From the NCBI RefSeq assembly GCF_009933255.1, contig NZ_MAEI01000020.1, forward strand, positions 1-24,121: a stretch of DNA of 24,121 nucleotides. Direction: 5' to 3'. The translations under genes and the position numbers were made by a program. The stretch is from Enterococcus diestrammenae (lineage in GTDB: Bacteria > Bacillota > Bacilli > Lactobacillales > Enterococcaceae). The notes under the pieces are model-generated. The model was not told the DNA's origin. It ran no database searches and saw nothing but the letters and a program-made list of their open reading frames with translations. The number at the start of each line of letters is the position of its first letter. The stretch's first letter is position 1. This document shows, in pieces, positions 1 through 7,480 of the stretch.

Positions 1-121
1 GGTCGCAATCATGGAGCGTGTGGGCCATGAGGATTCTGACATCACGACTAAAATCTATACTCACATCACCAAACAGATGAAAGCAGACATTACATCCAAG
101 TTGACAGAGATAGGACTTTGA
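1..121 (+). CDS. int: Tyrosine-recombinase phage integrase, C-terminal end (5' partial)
   Basis: The reading frame is open from base 2 to the TGA at 119-121 and gives the last 39 residues of a tyrosine recombinase. The piece carries the end of the catalytic domain: the VGH box, with its His codon at 26-28, and the nucleophile Tyr in KIYTHIT, with its codon at 56-58. An integrase of this family cuts and rejoins attP and attB through a covalent phosphotyrosine. The gene is the only plus-strand gene in the window and points towards the lysin gene, with a spacer of about 380 bp between them. Core binding and N-terminal arm-binding domains lie outside the window. The family call is firm; subfamily and target site cannot be read from this fragment. 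Confidence 0.93.
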   Translation, partial: VAIMERVGHEDSDITTKIYTHITKQMKADITSKLTEIGL

Positions 122-125
122 CAAG

Positions 126-147
126 TTGCCCCTTTATTGCCCCTTTA
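126..147. repeat. Tandem 11-bp direct repeat, possible integrase arm sites
   Basis: Two perfect copies of TTGCCCCTTTA lie head to tail five bases after the integrase stop codon. A degenerate pair in the same orientation lies at 344-365. The 11-bp period is close to one helical turn, so bound subunits would sit on the same DNA face. An arm-type role is inferred from position and spacing. Confidence 0.65.
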
Positions 148-174
148 TGTATTAAATAAATGATAGAAATAGAA

Positions 175-200
175 AAGAACCCCGTTTTATAGGGGTTCTT
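175..200. terminator. Hairpin terminator downstream of int, probably bidirectional
   Basis: AAGAACCCC (175-183) and GGGGTTCTT (192-200) form a perfect 9-bp stem with an 8-nt loop. On the minus strand the hairpin is followed by TTCTATTTC, a moderate U-rich tail. On the plus strand only the TTCTT of the stem itself follows. It could end integrase transcription, or block read-through from the late operon into int. Confidence 0.65.
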
Positions 201-209
201 AACGTTCAA

Positions 210-272
210 TTATTTAACAGCATCTTTCACATTGACACCATTTGACCATATCCAGCCGAATACGAAACCCCA
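210..272 (-). pseudogene. Short C-terminal coding remnant inside the attP-like spacer
   Basis: The minus strand reads WGFVFGWIWSNGVNVKDAVK and then TAA, preceded directly by an in-frame TAA at 273-275. There is no upstream ATG, GTG or TTG that would allow a real gene. The GWIW-x-NGV pattern resembles the end of an SH3-like domain, compare DWGWAHPND in the neighbouring lysin. Ten bases after its stop comes the hairpin at 175-200. Two readings fit: a remnant of a lysin repeat, or the 3' end of the host target gene carried in attP. Confidence 0.3.
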
Positions 273-310
273 TTAAATCAGGCTGTTTTGAGGGTTATAT
301 AATAGTAGAT

Positions 311-340
311 AGTCCGACACTTTTTAGACCGCATCGGACT
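311..340. repeat. 7-bp inverted repeat in the attP-like spacer
   Basis: AGTCCGA (311-317) and TCGGACT (334-340) are perfect reverse complements separated by 16 bp. The right arm ends three bases before the second TTGCCCC-type pair. It could be a protein site such as an excisionase or core site; nothing more can be said from sequence. Confidence 0.4.
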
Positions 341-473
341 TATCGCCCCTTTTTTGCCCCCTTTAGCGTATCTCCTACTAGGAGGCGATATCATGATAAT
401 CAGACAAGGCAAGGCTAGATGAGATATTTCGAGAGATCGTGGCGATTTCCTCCCAAAAAACAAATAAAAAATA

Positions 474-504
474 ACCCCTGGGATAGAGGTCCCAGGGGCT
501 TTTT
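474..504. terminator. Strong bidirectional terminator after the lysin gene
   Basis: ACCCCTGGGA (474-483) pairs with TCCCAGGGGC (490-499) over at least nine base pairs with a 6-nt loop. On the minus strand the hairpin leads into TATTTTTTATTTG, on the plus strand into CTTTTTACT. It ends the late operon just after the lysin stop at 506. Confidence 0.9.
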
Positions 505-505
505 A

Positions 506-1540
506 CTACTTAAGATAGACGGATGGCACCCAGCCCCAGCCGTCAACTTCGGACCAGTTTTTTGATCCGTGAACCGACTGGCCGTTATTAGCTGTTGCTG
601 TGACTTTAACTTTCGTTCCCTTTTTAAGGATACGGTAGCCACTAGCCGTTTTAACGATTGGGCTAGAAAGCGACTGACTCGTGTAGACATTAAGCTTGTC
701 GATCGTTACCGTCTTAGTTTTGCTATTGGAAGGCTTGCTGGTGCTACCACTTGATGCGCGCTTAACCAATTGGATATCGTTCGGATGCGCCCAGCCCCAA
801 TCCTCAACTAGATATTTCTTGCTATTTCCGACGATACGTTTGATTTTACCTTGCTTGCCACGTTTGGCAGTGGACTTAACAGCGCCTAGACTATCACGAT
901 ACAAAGCGTTGTATACCTTGACCGTATCGCCAATTTTCCCATCTTTTAATGGCTTAGGGTTTGGTTTCATGCCACCAGAAGATGAGCTACCGCCACCTTT
1001 TAAACGATTGTACTCTTTAATTACCGCATCACGAAAAGCAATCCACTGACCATCATTGCGCATTTTACTAGGGCAGTTTTTGCCAGACCGGTCATAATGC
1101 GATTTGACTGTGGAGGTATTAGCCGGGATACCTTGTTCTAGCATGATTTGAGCGATTACCTTGATGGCGTTAGCTTTCGCTTTTTTGTATTGCTCAAGCT
1201 GTGTGCCGGTGATGTTCGTGCCTTGACTTTGATTATAGTTCCGGCAGATTTCAAAACTAATTGATTTGCGGTTACCGTGACCACTACCACCATCGCCCGC
1301 ATTCCACGTGTTACGGTTAAACGGGATGCCTTGCACGGCTTCGTTTTCGTCAATCGCAACGTGATAAGATACTTGGTCGGTGTTGCCAATCATATAGCTA
1401 ACTTCGTTATTAGCCGAGGCGTCGTTGTCAGTTTCGTGAATCGTCGCACTGTCGGCATCCATAGCGTACGGACATTTTGCGCCATAATTCCACGCACCAA
1501 CCAATTTTTGGCGGAACGGTACACCGTTTTTGCTACTCAT
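506..1540 (-). CDS. Endolysin: N-acetylmuramoyl-L-alanine amidase with two SH3-like domains
   Basis: This 344-residue endolysin cuts the bond between muramic acid and L-alanine in peptidoglycan at the end of infection. The N-terminal 180 residues match the zinc-dependent Amidase_2 fold: IHETDN supplies His35, YHVAID holds His60, and SHYDRSGKNCP supplies His148, Lys154 and Cys156, the usual ligand and catalytic set. A Gly/Ser linker near residue 184 leads to two SH3-like modules, about 203-260 and 277-344, each ending in a DWGWA or DGWGW motif, which probably bind the cell wall. There is no signal peptide, so release should depend on the holin. The gene overlaps the holin gene by 8 bp and starts 8 bases after AAGGGAGA. 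Confidence 0.93.
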   Translation of the reverse strand: MSSKNGVPFRQKLVGAWNYGAKCPYAMDADSATIHETDNDASANNEVSYMIGNTDQVSYHVAIDENEAVQGIPFNRNTWNAGDGGSGHGNRKSISFEICRNYNQSQGTNITGTQLEQYKKAKANAIKVIAQIMLEQGIPANTSTVKSHYDRSGKNCPSKMRNDGQWIAFRDAVIKEYNRLKGGGSSSSGGMKPNPKPLKDGKIGDTVKVYNALYRDSLGAVKSTAKRGKQGKIKRIVGNSKKYLVEDWGWAHPNDIQLVKRASSGSTSKPSNSKTKTVTIDKLNVYTSQSLSSPIVKTASGYRILKKGTKVKVTATANNGQSVHGSKNWSEVDGWGWVPSVYLK

Positions 1541-1757
1541 CGATATCGTCTCCCTTATTGTAGTTGTAGCTAGATACGCCTAAGCACGTTCCTAAAAGGA
1601 CTGTGAGGGCCGTCCAGATGGTCAGCACGCTGTCGGTATAGCTCCACTCTAAAACGCCACCTACGACGCCCACGAACACGCCTAATGCCGGCATAACAAT
1701 CTGCACTGCCCATTTGATGATTGCGTACTGCTCATCCGTTAGTTTAAATTTTGGCAT
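1533..1757 (-). CDS. Phage holin, Dp-1-like
   Basis: A 74-residue membrane protein with two hydrophobic segments, about residues 13-34 and 41-60, ending in a charged GDDIDE tail. The opening LTDEQYAIIKWAVQIV and the late LGVSSYNYNK motif resemble the Dp-1-type holin family. Holins form the lethal inner-membrane lesion that lets the amidase reach the wall, and the lysin gene follows with an 8-bp overlap. The ATG at 1757 is chosen because AAGGAGG lies just upstream. A longer frame to 1817 would run into the preceding gene and lacks such a site. The family match is from memory of its pattern and not from a search. Confidence 0.85.
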   Translation of the reverse strand: MPKFKLTDEQYAIIKWAVQIVMPALGVFVGVVGGVLEWSYTDSVLTIWTALTVLLGTCLGVSSYNYNKGDDIDE

Positions 1758-1758
1758 A

Positions 1759-2049
1759 TTACTGCACCTCCTTGAAAAGTGATTTAATCTGCTCGCTATG
1801 CTCAATAATTTTGTCACCTTGTCGATCTAAACGTTCATCGTGTTTTGCCAGCTCGTTATGGATTGCCAATCTATCAGACTTACTCGCTTCTAAATCTCGG
1901 CTGATTAAATCAAGATTGTGACTAATTTTTGTTAAGTTGCTCGAAATTTTTGTAAAACTCGACAAAATAGGGTGGATGACAAATCCCACCAAGCCGATGA
2001 TAGTCATAATCCAACCGGCCCATGTAGCTATCTCACCTACATTTAGCAT
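1759..2049 (-). CDS. Holin-associated small membrane protein with coiled coil
   Basis: A 96-residue protein with one hydrophobic segment near the N-terminus (TWAGWIMTIIGLVGFVI). A heptad-rich charged stretch follows, predicted coiled coil, about residues 30-95. Its stop codon is one base from the holin start, so the two are surely co-expressed. Such proteins at this place act as second holins, antiholins or XhlA-like lysis partners; which one applies cannot be told here. Two ATGs are possible. The second, at 2049, sits 6 bases after AAGGA, whereas the first, at 2055, overlaps that site, so the second is preferred. Confidence 0.7.
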   Translation of the reverse strand: MLNVGEIATWAGWIMTIIGLVGFVIHPILSSFTKISSNLTKISHNLDLISRDLEASKSDRLAIHNELAKHDERLDRQGDKIIEHSEQIKSLFKEVQ

Positions 2050-2078
2050 TTGCATTCCTTCTTTACTCCAAATTAAAA

Positions 2079-2096
2079 GGGACTACTTAAAGTCCC
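2079..2096 (-). terminator. Second of two tandem terminators before the lysis genes
   Basis: On the minus strand GGGACT-TTAAGT-AGTCCC forms a 6-bp stem and is followed by TTTTAATTT. It lies 30 bases before the start of the first lysis gene. Together with the hairpin at 2140-2166 it should lower read-through from the tail genes. Confidence 0.7.
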
Positions 2097-2139
2097 TCGT
2101 CTTGCTATTCTTATTTTTGGCTTTTGGGACCAACAAAAA

Positions 2140-2166
2140 AGACAACCAGCGATTAGCCAATTGTCT
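2140..2166 (-). terminator. Strong terminator after the tail-fibre gene
   Basis: AGACAATTGGC and GCTGGTTGTCT pair over 11 bp (three G-U pairs) around a TAATC loop, followed by TTTTTTG on the minus strand. It lies 18 bases after the stop of the BppU/GDPD gene. No convincing separate promoter for the holins was seen between the two hairpins, so lysis expression may rely on read-through or antitermination. Confidence 0.85.
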
Positions 2167-2184
2167 ATTGTGGATTGTAAAAAA

Positions 2185-4611
2185 TTAATCTACCAATAAT
2201 TCTTGTTGGATATTGGCAAAATCTGTTGAAATTCCGCTGATACCCATATTTATAAGACTTGAACGATTAACATTATCTGCATTCCAAACATGTACTTCAA
2301 TGTTTTCACCTAGTGCAAGATTAACATTTTCAGTTGTAATTAAATCAGTTTGTGGGAAAACAACACATTTAGCTTCTTCTGTATTCAATTGTTTACATAC
2401 ATCTATAGAAGTTTGAGTTACATCGCTAAATAATAAATAGTAAAGTGTTGCGTTTGGATATTTTGTTCTGATTAAATCACCACTTGCTTTGCTATTTATA
2501 TACCAAACAATATTATAAAAATCATATTTAGTTAAAATGGTATCAAGTATCTCTAATTTATCTTCTGTTAAAAGAAATGCACGATCAACGTGTAGTCGTT
2601 GATTCAAAGCTTTGCACTGAATAACGCATTCTTCAAATGTTGGTAATTTTTCACCTTTAAATTCGGCGCCTTTCCAACTTCCATACTCATATTCTCTCGC
2701 TTGCGCTAATGTAATTTCAGAAATCTTCATATCCGTTACTGGTGGATTACCCTCGCTATCTCTAGCGGTTCGATTAATTGTATCATCATGTAAATCGACA
2801 GGGATATTGTCTGAAGTCCACGAAAGATCCATTTCAACTTCGTTAACACCAATAGTTTTTGACTTTCTGTATGCTAGTAAAGTATTTTCTGGATACTTTA
2901 ATGAATATCCTCTGTGATGAATGCACTTAACAGGAGCATCAAGTGAAATAGAAATGTTTTTACTTCCTTCGCCTGATGAATAACCGTATAGCTTACCATC
3001 AACAAGGAAAGGATGCGGTAAAAATAAGCTAAACTGTGATACGCCATTGATTACTCCCAATATTCTAAGAGATCCTAAGATAGCATACCCTCTTACATAA
3101 TTTCCAAGCGCACTGTATGGAATCACTGTTATCGCTTTTGTCGATAAATTGAAAATAAGATACCACGCAGAGGTTCCTGATAGATTAGATAAATCGACGG
3201 TTAATCCAGTAGATGGTATTGCATTCGTATAGGTTTTACCATCGACACTAAATATCCAGTCAAATCCCCCAGGGAAATCTAAAGTTTTAGTAATCGAATT
3301 TAAATTAGGAAAACGATTCGACGTACTGCCTCCAGAAAGTATAGTTACAAGGGGTAACTTGGGAATACTTTCTTCTGATGGATAACCATCTACTGTGATA
3401 GGAAAATCAGCAGAAATTATTATCTTCCCAGCAATATGTCTGAATCCCACTATTGCAATTTGATTTTGATTTAATTCTTTCGCCCATGACTCAAAAGAAA
3501 GTAATTTTGTCGAGATATCAAAAACTAACTTAAAACTAATAGTTCCCGTCTCAGTGCTATTTATCACTTTAGTTCCAACGGGTATTAAAAAGCTATTAGT
3601 GGTATAATTCCCATTTCCCCATGTAATGATATCTTGAGAGCCAGTAACACCATTAAAGCTCAGCGTTTTAGTAGTAGTGTCATAGTTCGGAGGGATAATA
3701 TGCGGGATGAGCATTGCTTTAAGAATAGGTGCTGAGACTTTTTTATCCGTTACTGCTCCATCAACGATGCTTGAGGTATTAACGCCGCCGGGACCGATTA
3801 CCGCCACACTTCCCCCTGTCATAGCTGTTTTGACTTCTTGCGATAGCATTCGCAGTGTAACTTGCTCATTTCCTCCCTTATCAACCTTTGTAGCTAAATT
3901 CGTCGCCATGCTTGCATTTGTTTGAGCTAAAGCAGTTTTATCCGCTTTAGTAGAATCTAAATTTTCTATATTTTCATTTGTTTGAGCTAAGTCTATTTTG
4001 TCCGCCTTTTTAATTTCAAGTGTGTCGATATCCGTCTGAAGCGCAAACGGTTCTAGCTTATCTTCAATTTCAGCTTTATTATAAACATCAGCTTTATTAA
4101 AAATTTCGGTTTGCTCGTCAATTCGTTGCTCTAACTCTTGCATTTTAGCAGTCGAACCAGCTTCAAATTCGCTCCATCCTTGCCAAAAATCCTCGGTGAA
4201 TTCCGTTAAGTTTGTGTCAATATCGGATACCCCCATGTTGATATAAAAATACCCAACGTGCATCGTTTGATTGTTTGAAAAATTGATATATAGCCCGCAT
4301 CGAATCTGCCCCTGATATCCTAAAAACTCTCGTGGGATAACGAAAGAGACGATTCCCTTCAGAGGATCAACAATTTCAGGAGTATAGATCAATTTTTGAC
4401 TTTGATTATTGAGTTTTACGGCAGAAAGTAGGATTTCTGTTCCGTTGGGTAAATCAAGCGGCTTGCCATCCATCAAAATGTGAATCAGTTGAAGCCCGCT
4501 GTTCTCGTCATACGAAAAATACTGAATGTCTTTAGCTTGAATAGCTTTACCGACTGGACTGATCTCGATTGAAAATTCGTTTGTTTTAAAAATTTTGTTA
4601 TCTTCGTTCAT
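2185..4611 (-). CDS. Baseplate/tail fibre: BppU N-terminus with C-terminal glycerophosphodiester phosphodiesterase domain
   Basis: An 808-residue tail-tip protein in three parts. Residues 1-145 match the BppU N-terminal domain that docks onto siphophage baseplates. Residues 150-250 are heptad-like with repeated TKADKT/LAQTN units, likely a trimeric coiled coil. After a beta-rich middle (about 300-550), residues 560-808 form a GDPD-type TIM barrel: HHRG (His566, Arg567), EVEMD (Glu593, Asp595), LHDD (His608) and a late VHVWNADN motif. GDPD enzymes split glycerophosphodiesters into glycerol phosphate and an alcohol. On a fibre the likely target is poly-glycerolphosphate teichoic acid; that target is inferred. 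It overlaps the upstream gene by 4 bp (ATGA) and is followed by two terminators. Confidence 0.88.
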   Translation of the reverse strand: MNEDNKIFKTNEFSIEISPVGKAIQAKDIQYFSYDENSGLQLIHILMDGKPLDLPNGTEILLSAVKLNNQSQKLIYTPEIVDPLKGIVSFVIPREFLGYQGQIRCGLYINFSNNQTMHVGYFYINMGVSDIDTNLTEFTEDFWQGWSEFEAGSTAKMQELEQRIDEQTEIFNKADVYNKAEIEDKLEPFALQTDIDTLEIKKADKIDLAQTNENIENLDSTKADKTALAQTNASMATNLATKVDKGGNEQVTLRMLSQEVKTAMTGGSVAVIGPGGVNTSSIVDGAVTDKKVSAPILKAMLIPHIIPPNYDTTTKTLSFNGVTGSQDIITWGNGNYTTNSFLIPVGTKVINSTETGTISFKLVFDISTKLLSFESWAKELNQNQIAIVGFRHIAGKIIISADFPITVDGYPSEESIPKLPLVTILSGGSTSNRFPNLNSITKTLDFPGGFDWIFSVDGKTYTNAIPSTGLTVDLSNLSGTSAWYLIFNLSTKAITVIPYSALGNYVRGYAILGSLRILGVINGVSQFSLFLPHPFLVDGKLYGYSSGEGSKNISISLDAPVKCIHHRGYSLKYPENTLLAYRKSKTIGVNEVEMDLSWTSDNIPVDLHDDTINRTARDSEGNPPVTDMKISEITLAQAREYEYGSWKGAEFKGEKLPTFEECVIQCKALNQRLHVDRAFLLTEDKLEILDTILTKYDFYNIVWYINSKASGDLIRTKYPNATLYYLLFSDVTQTSIDVCKQLNTEEAKCVVFPQTDLITTENVNLALGENIEVHVWNADNVNRSSLINMGISGISTDFANIQQELLVD

Positions 4612-5630
4612 CCTTCGAACACCTGCCCACCATAAGATTTAGATTCCATCGTTGTACCGCTGATTGAAGCGCCGGTGGAACGATAAATAGTTGATCCTTC
4701 CGATCGATATACTATATTGTTCTCTGTTCCTGAAACGGCGTTTGAAATTCTCACGCCTGTTCCAAAAGCGCCTTTGATCGCATAATATTGGTTTGAAGCG
4801 TGGGAACCGTAGATGTTTCCGGAGACACACCGCTCCCATCCAAATGCTGTATAGCCATCGATATTTTTCGTGTTTTGAACCGCGCGGCATTTATCCACAA
4901 CGCCGTACATAACACCGGTGAAATAAATAAAACGTTTCGGTGAATTCGCCGCATCTGTTTGTGTGAATCCTCTGACCGCACAGTACATTCCACAATCAAT
5001 GAATGCAACTGACCTCACAAAAACGCCTGTATCGCCAGCAGAAGCATCTACTACCGAAAGGTTAGTTCCTACGATCTCAAGCTGGCCACTTGTGATATTG
5101 GAAATCACGACATCTTCCAGATACACGCCTGGTTCTACATAGATAAAGAATTCGCTTGTGGATAGCAATGGCAGACTATTGATTGCCGCTTGAATCGTTT
5201 TGAACGGTTTTTCTTCTGTTCCGTCAGCAGTTGTGTCGTTTCCTAATTCCGCTGAAACAAACAACGAGATCGAGCCACCAGATCCTCCATAGAGTTCTTG
5301 TATCGTTGAATTTAACTGAGTGATAGCATCACTCTGATTTTTGATCAACTGATTCACTAGTGCCAGTTCCTCTTTGGTTAACAGCTCACCAGCAGCTAAT
5401 CGTTCTCGAAGCGTTTCAAAAATAGCACCTTCACTATTCACCCGCGCATCCACGACTTCATTCGGACTGTCGCCGCCAGCATTCAACACGAGATTATCGA
5501 TCCGTTTATTTGTTGCCTGATTTCTTTGGTCAACTCGTGTTTCCAATCCATTTAAATAATCGACATTGTCATTAAACGTCTTCTTCCATTCTGAGCTGAT
5601 CGCGTTTTTTACTAATTTCATTAAGCCCAA
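4608..5630 (-). CDS. Tail fibre/minor structural protein with beta-helix domain
   Basis: A 340-residue protein. Residues 1-110 are helical and charged and probably attach it to the tail. From about residue 125 a right-handed beta-helix pattern begins (SAELGNDTTADGTEEKPFKTIQAAIN, partly quoted), typical of pectin-lyase-fold phage proteins that bind or cut surface glycans. No catalytic residues can be assigned. The start is probably TTG at 5630: AAAGGAG lies 8 bases before it, while the first ATG (5621) is 17 bases away. The TTG follows the previous stop codon directly, which suggests translational coupling. The end overlaps the BppU gene by 4 bp. Confidence 0.75.
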   Translation of the reverse strand: MGLMKLVKNAISSEWKKTFNDNVDYLNGLETRVDQRNQATNKRIDNLVLNAGGDSPNEVVDARVNSEGAIFETLRERLAAGELLTKEELALVNQLIKNQSDAITQLNSTIQELYGGSGGSISLFVSAELGNDTTADGTEEKPFKTIQAAINSLPLLSTSEFFIYVEPGVYLEDVVISNITSGQLEIVGTNLSVVDASAGDTGVFVRSVAFIDCGMYCAVRGFTQTDAANSPKRFIYFTGVMYGVVDKCRAVQNTKNIDGYTAFGWERCVSGNIYGSHASNQYYAIKGAFGTGVRISNAVSGTENNIVYRSEGSTIYRSTGASISGTTMESKSYGGQVFEG

Positions 5631-6650
5631 TTACAACACTCCTTTCTTCTTCAGACCTGCAAGAATATTTGTCATTGTTTTTTTATTGTTGGATAACGTC
5701 ACTTCTGGCGGTTTGTTAGGTATCAGTGGATATTTTTTCAATCCGACGACTTGAATCATCTGACAAACATTCAGTGGCTCGTAGACAAACGTCACTTTGT
5801 CCCCACGCTTTAGATCAATCGCCCATTTGATATTCACCGTTCCCGAAATGTCCGGATAATCGTGGATATCTCGCCTTAGTCGTGCACTCATACTGCTTGC
5901 GACCGTGAATCGATCATCGCTCACAGGTTCTTGAATACGGATGCCCCATTTAGCCGATTCAGGCGACGTATACGTGATTGGACTAAAATAGTAGCTTTCG
6001 TCTTCTTTCTTCTTTCCAAATCCGCGAATCTGTGTTTTTAGGCTATACGTATCGATTTCAAAATGGACTTCATCGGTATTAAACTTGTACCGTATCTGTT
6101 CTTGTGTTTCATTTCCGTAATAACTCCGCGGATAAAACCTTAAGTGCTTGTTATCAGGGATCACCACTGCATCGTAGTCCGACAACACTTCATCGATCAG
6201 CTTCAGATAGTTTCCATCACCGAAATTCTCCTGTTCAATTCGGCTGAAGACACCGTTGGTATTGATTACTTCGTAGCTAAATCCCCGGTTTCCCGCTGAA
6301 AAGATATGGGATAGGCATTGATTAATGGAGAAAGTCCCTGTTATCTGCTCGTATTGATAGCCGTCTTGGACCGTATAATAGACGTGTGTGGCAACCACTT
6401 CTTTAAATCGCTGTGCGCCGACTGCATAATCCTTCATTTGCTTGACGATAAATTCCTGACCGTTCCAAAAAATAGAGCTTTCGTAGTCCACGAGATCAAA
6501 TGAATGGGCATCAGCTTTGGTTTTCATCACCAAAAAGCCGACTTCCCATGTTTCGTTTTCTTGCCAATTTTCAAAAAAAGAGTCCCTGTCAACACCGACA
6601 AGGATCTCTTCTTTGGTTTTATCGAAATTTGCTATTACAATATCATTCAT
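5631..6650 (-). CDS. Tail-tip hub protein (Tal/prophage tail family)
   Basis: A 339-residue protein in the Tal position, directly after Dit. The early SFDLVDYESSIFWNGQEF-type stretch and the mid-protein GDGNYLKLIDEVL and RRDIHDYPDISGTVNIKW stretches fit the prophage tail hub family, related to the gp27-like baseplate hub. It would sit under the tail tube and seal or open it at infection. Many Tal proteins carry a C-terminal peptidase of several hundred residues. This one stops after the hub domain, so wall degradation at entry must come from other tail proteins. Its last codons contain the ribosome site for the next gene. Confidence 0.8.
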   Translation of the reverse strand: MNDIVIANFDKTKEEILVGVDRDSFFENWQENETWEVGFLVMKTKADAHSFDLVDYESSIFWNGQEFIVKQMKDYAVGAQRFKEVVATHVYYTVQDGYQYEQITGTFSINQCLSHIFSAGNRGFSYEVINTNGVFSRIEQENFGDGNYLKLIDEVLSDYDAVVIPDNKHLRFYPRSYYGNETQEQIRYKFNTDEVHFEIDTYSLKTQIRGFGKKKEDESYYFSPITYTSPESAKWGIRIQEPVSDDRFTVASSMSARLRRDIHDYPDISGTVNIKWAIDLKRGDKVTFVYEPLNVCQMIQVVGLKKYPLIPNKPPEVTLSNNKKTMTNILAGLKKKGVL

Positions 6651-6661
6651 CCCATCACCAC

Positions 6662-7480
6662 CTACTTATACATAAAACGGAAATCCCACGCTGTTTTGAT
6701 ACGAGAAGCGTTGGAGATTTCAATTTTATTTTCGCCAGGAACCAATGAGATTAAGCCGTGATTTGTATCAATCCCACAGTGGATACCATTTTTTAGAGGA
6801 TAGACACCATCAAGCGTTAATGTCTCGCCGCTAACGGAATTGAGTGAACCGCGGTAGATAAATCGCTCACCAGTGGTTGCGTTGAACACTGTGAGATTGC
6901 CATCGCTCATCCCTTCAATTTTGATTTTCAGGTAATTTTCTCTTGGATCAATCGTGAAATCGCCGGCATTGAAAATCGTAAAGCGACTGGTCTGATGAGT
7001 GTATTCGTAATCCTCAGAAACTAAACCTTGCGAGAATTGCCAAGTTTCGTCTAGGCTGAAAGCTTTTAGGGTAGTGGATAGGGATTCCCCAGCTCCTTCA
7101 TAAACAAAAAACTCTATACTTCCCATCACATATCGAGCATTTTTTTCAGTGATTTCAATCGCAACTTTGACTTTAAACTGCTTTCCGGGTTCATTCGGAT
7201 TGATCAGCCACAATTCTTTGTCAGTGATCAGCAAAGATTCAAACTCCGTTTCAAAAAGAAAACCATCTTCATATCTTTCGATTTCTTTTAGAAATCTGGT
7301 GGAGTAAGAAAATGGTGCAAAGGATTGATTTTGTATTCGTTGCCCAGTTATACCAGAAAAATTTAGATACTCTACAAACAATTGAGGAGTCGTTCTTTGC
7401 AAACCAGAAAACCTGAGTTTTAAAAATCGATCCGAGAGATTAATTTCTTCTGTTTCTGTTTTAATGATTATATCCGTCAA
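6662..7480 (-). CDS. dit: Distal tail protein (Dit)
   Basis: A 272-residue protein between the tape measure and Tal genes, the normal place for Dit. The N-terminal 130 residues look like the conserved siphophage Dit ring domain (ITGQRIQNQSF, RFLKEIERYEDGFLFETEF). The second half looks like the galectin-like domain, with GDFTIDPRENYLKI and a TTGERFIY stretch. Dit hexamers join the tail tube to the baseplate and carry BppU-type receptor-binding parts, which agrees with the BppU gene downstream. The ATG overlaps the tape measure stop by 4 bp. Confidence 0.85.
   Translation of the reverse strand: MTDIIIKTETEEINLSDRFLKLRFSGLQRTTPQLFVEYLNFSGITGQRIQNQSFAPFSYSTRFLKEIERYEDGFLFETEFESLLITDKELWLINPNEPGKQFKVKVAIEITEKNARYVMGSIEFFVYEGAGESLSTTLKAFSLDETWQFSQGLVSEDYEYTHQTSRFTIFNAGDFTIDPRENYLKIKIEGMSDGNLTVFNATTGERFIYRGSLNSVSGETLTLDGVYPLKNGIHCGIDTNHGLISLVPGENKIEISNASRIKTAWDFRFMYK

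Larger units (their letters stand above)
122..465. other. Gene-free attP-like spacer between integrase and lysin
   Basis: No supported gene lies here. A tandem pair of the 11-mer TTGCCCCTTTA (126-136 and 137-147) is echoed 218 bp later by a degenerate pair, CGCCCCTTTT (344-353) and TTGCCCCCTTTA (354-365). Between them lie a hairpin (175-200), a short reading-frame remnant (210-272) and an inverted repeat, AGTCCGA/TCGGACT (311-317 and 334-340). Repeats next to an integrase gene on both sides of a spacer look like integrase arm sites flanking an attP core. The integrase and lysis ends are adjacent here, as in a circular phage genome. The core itself cannot be identified without attB. Confidence 0.6.

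Noticed and set aside
391..420. Plus-strand nine-codon ORF after AGGAGG in the attP-like spacer
   Set aside because: Too short to support as a gene; the AGGAGG is part of a small palindrome, CTCCT/AGGAG.
696..1049. Plus-strand ORFs opposite the lysin, tape measure and capsid genes
   Set aside because: They mirror strong minus-strand genes, have no ribosome sites and no recognisable domains.
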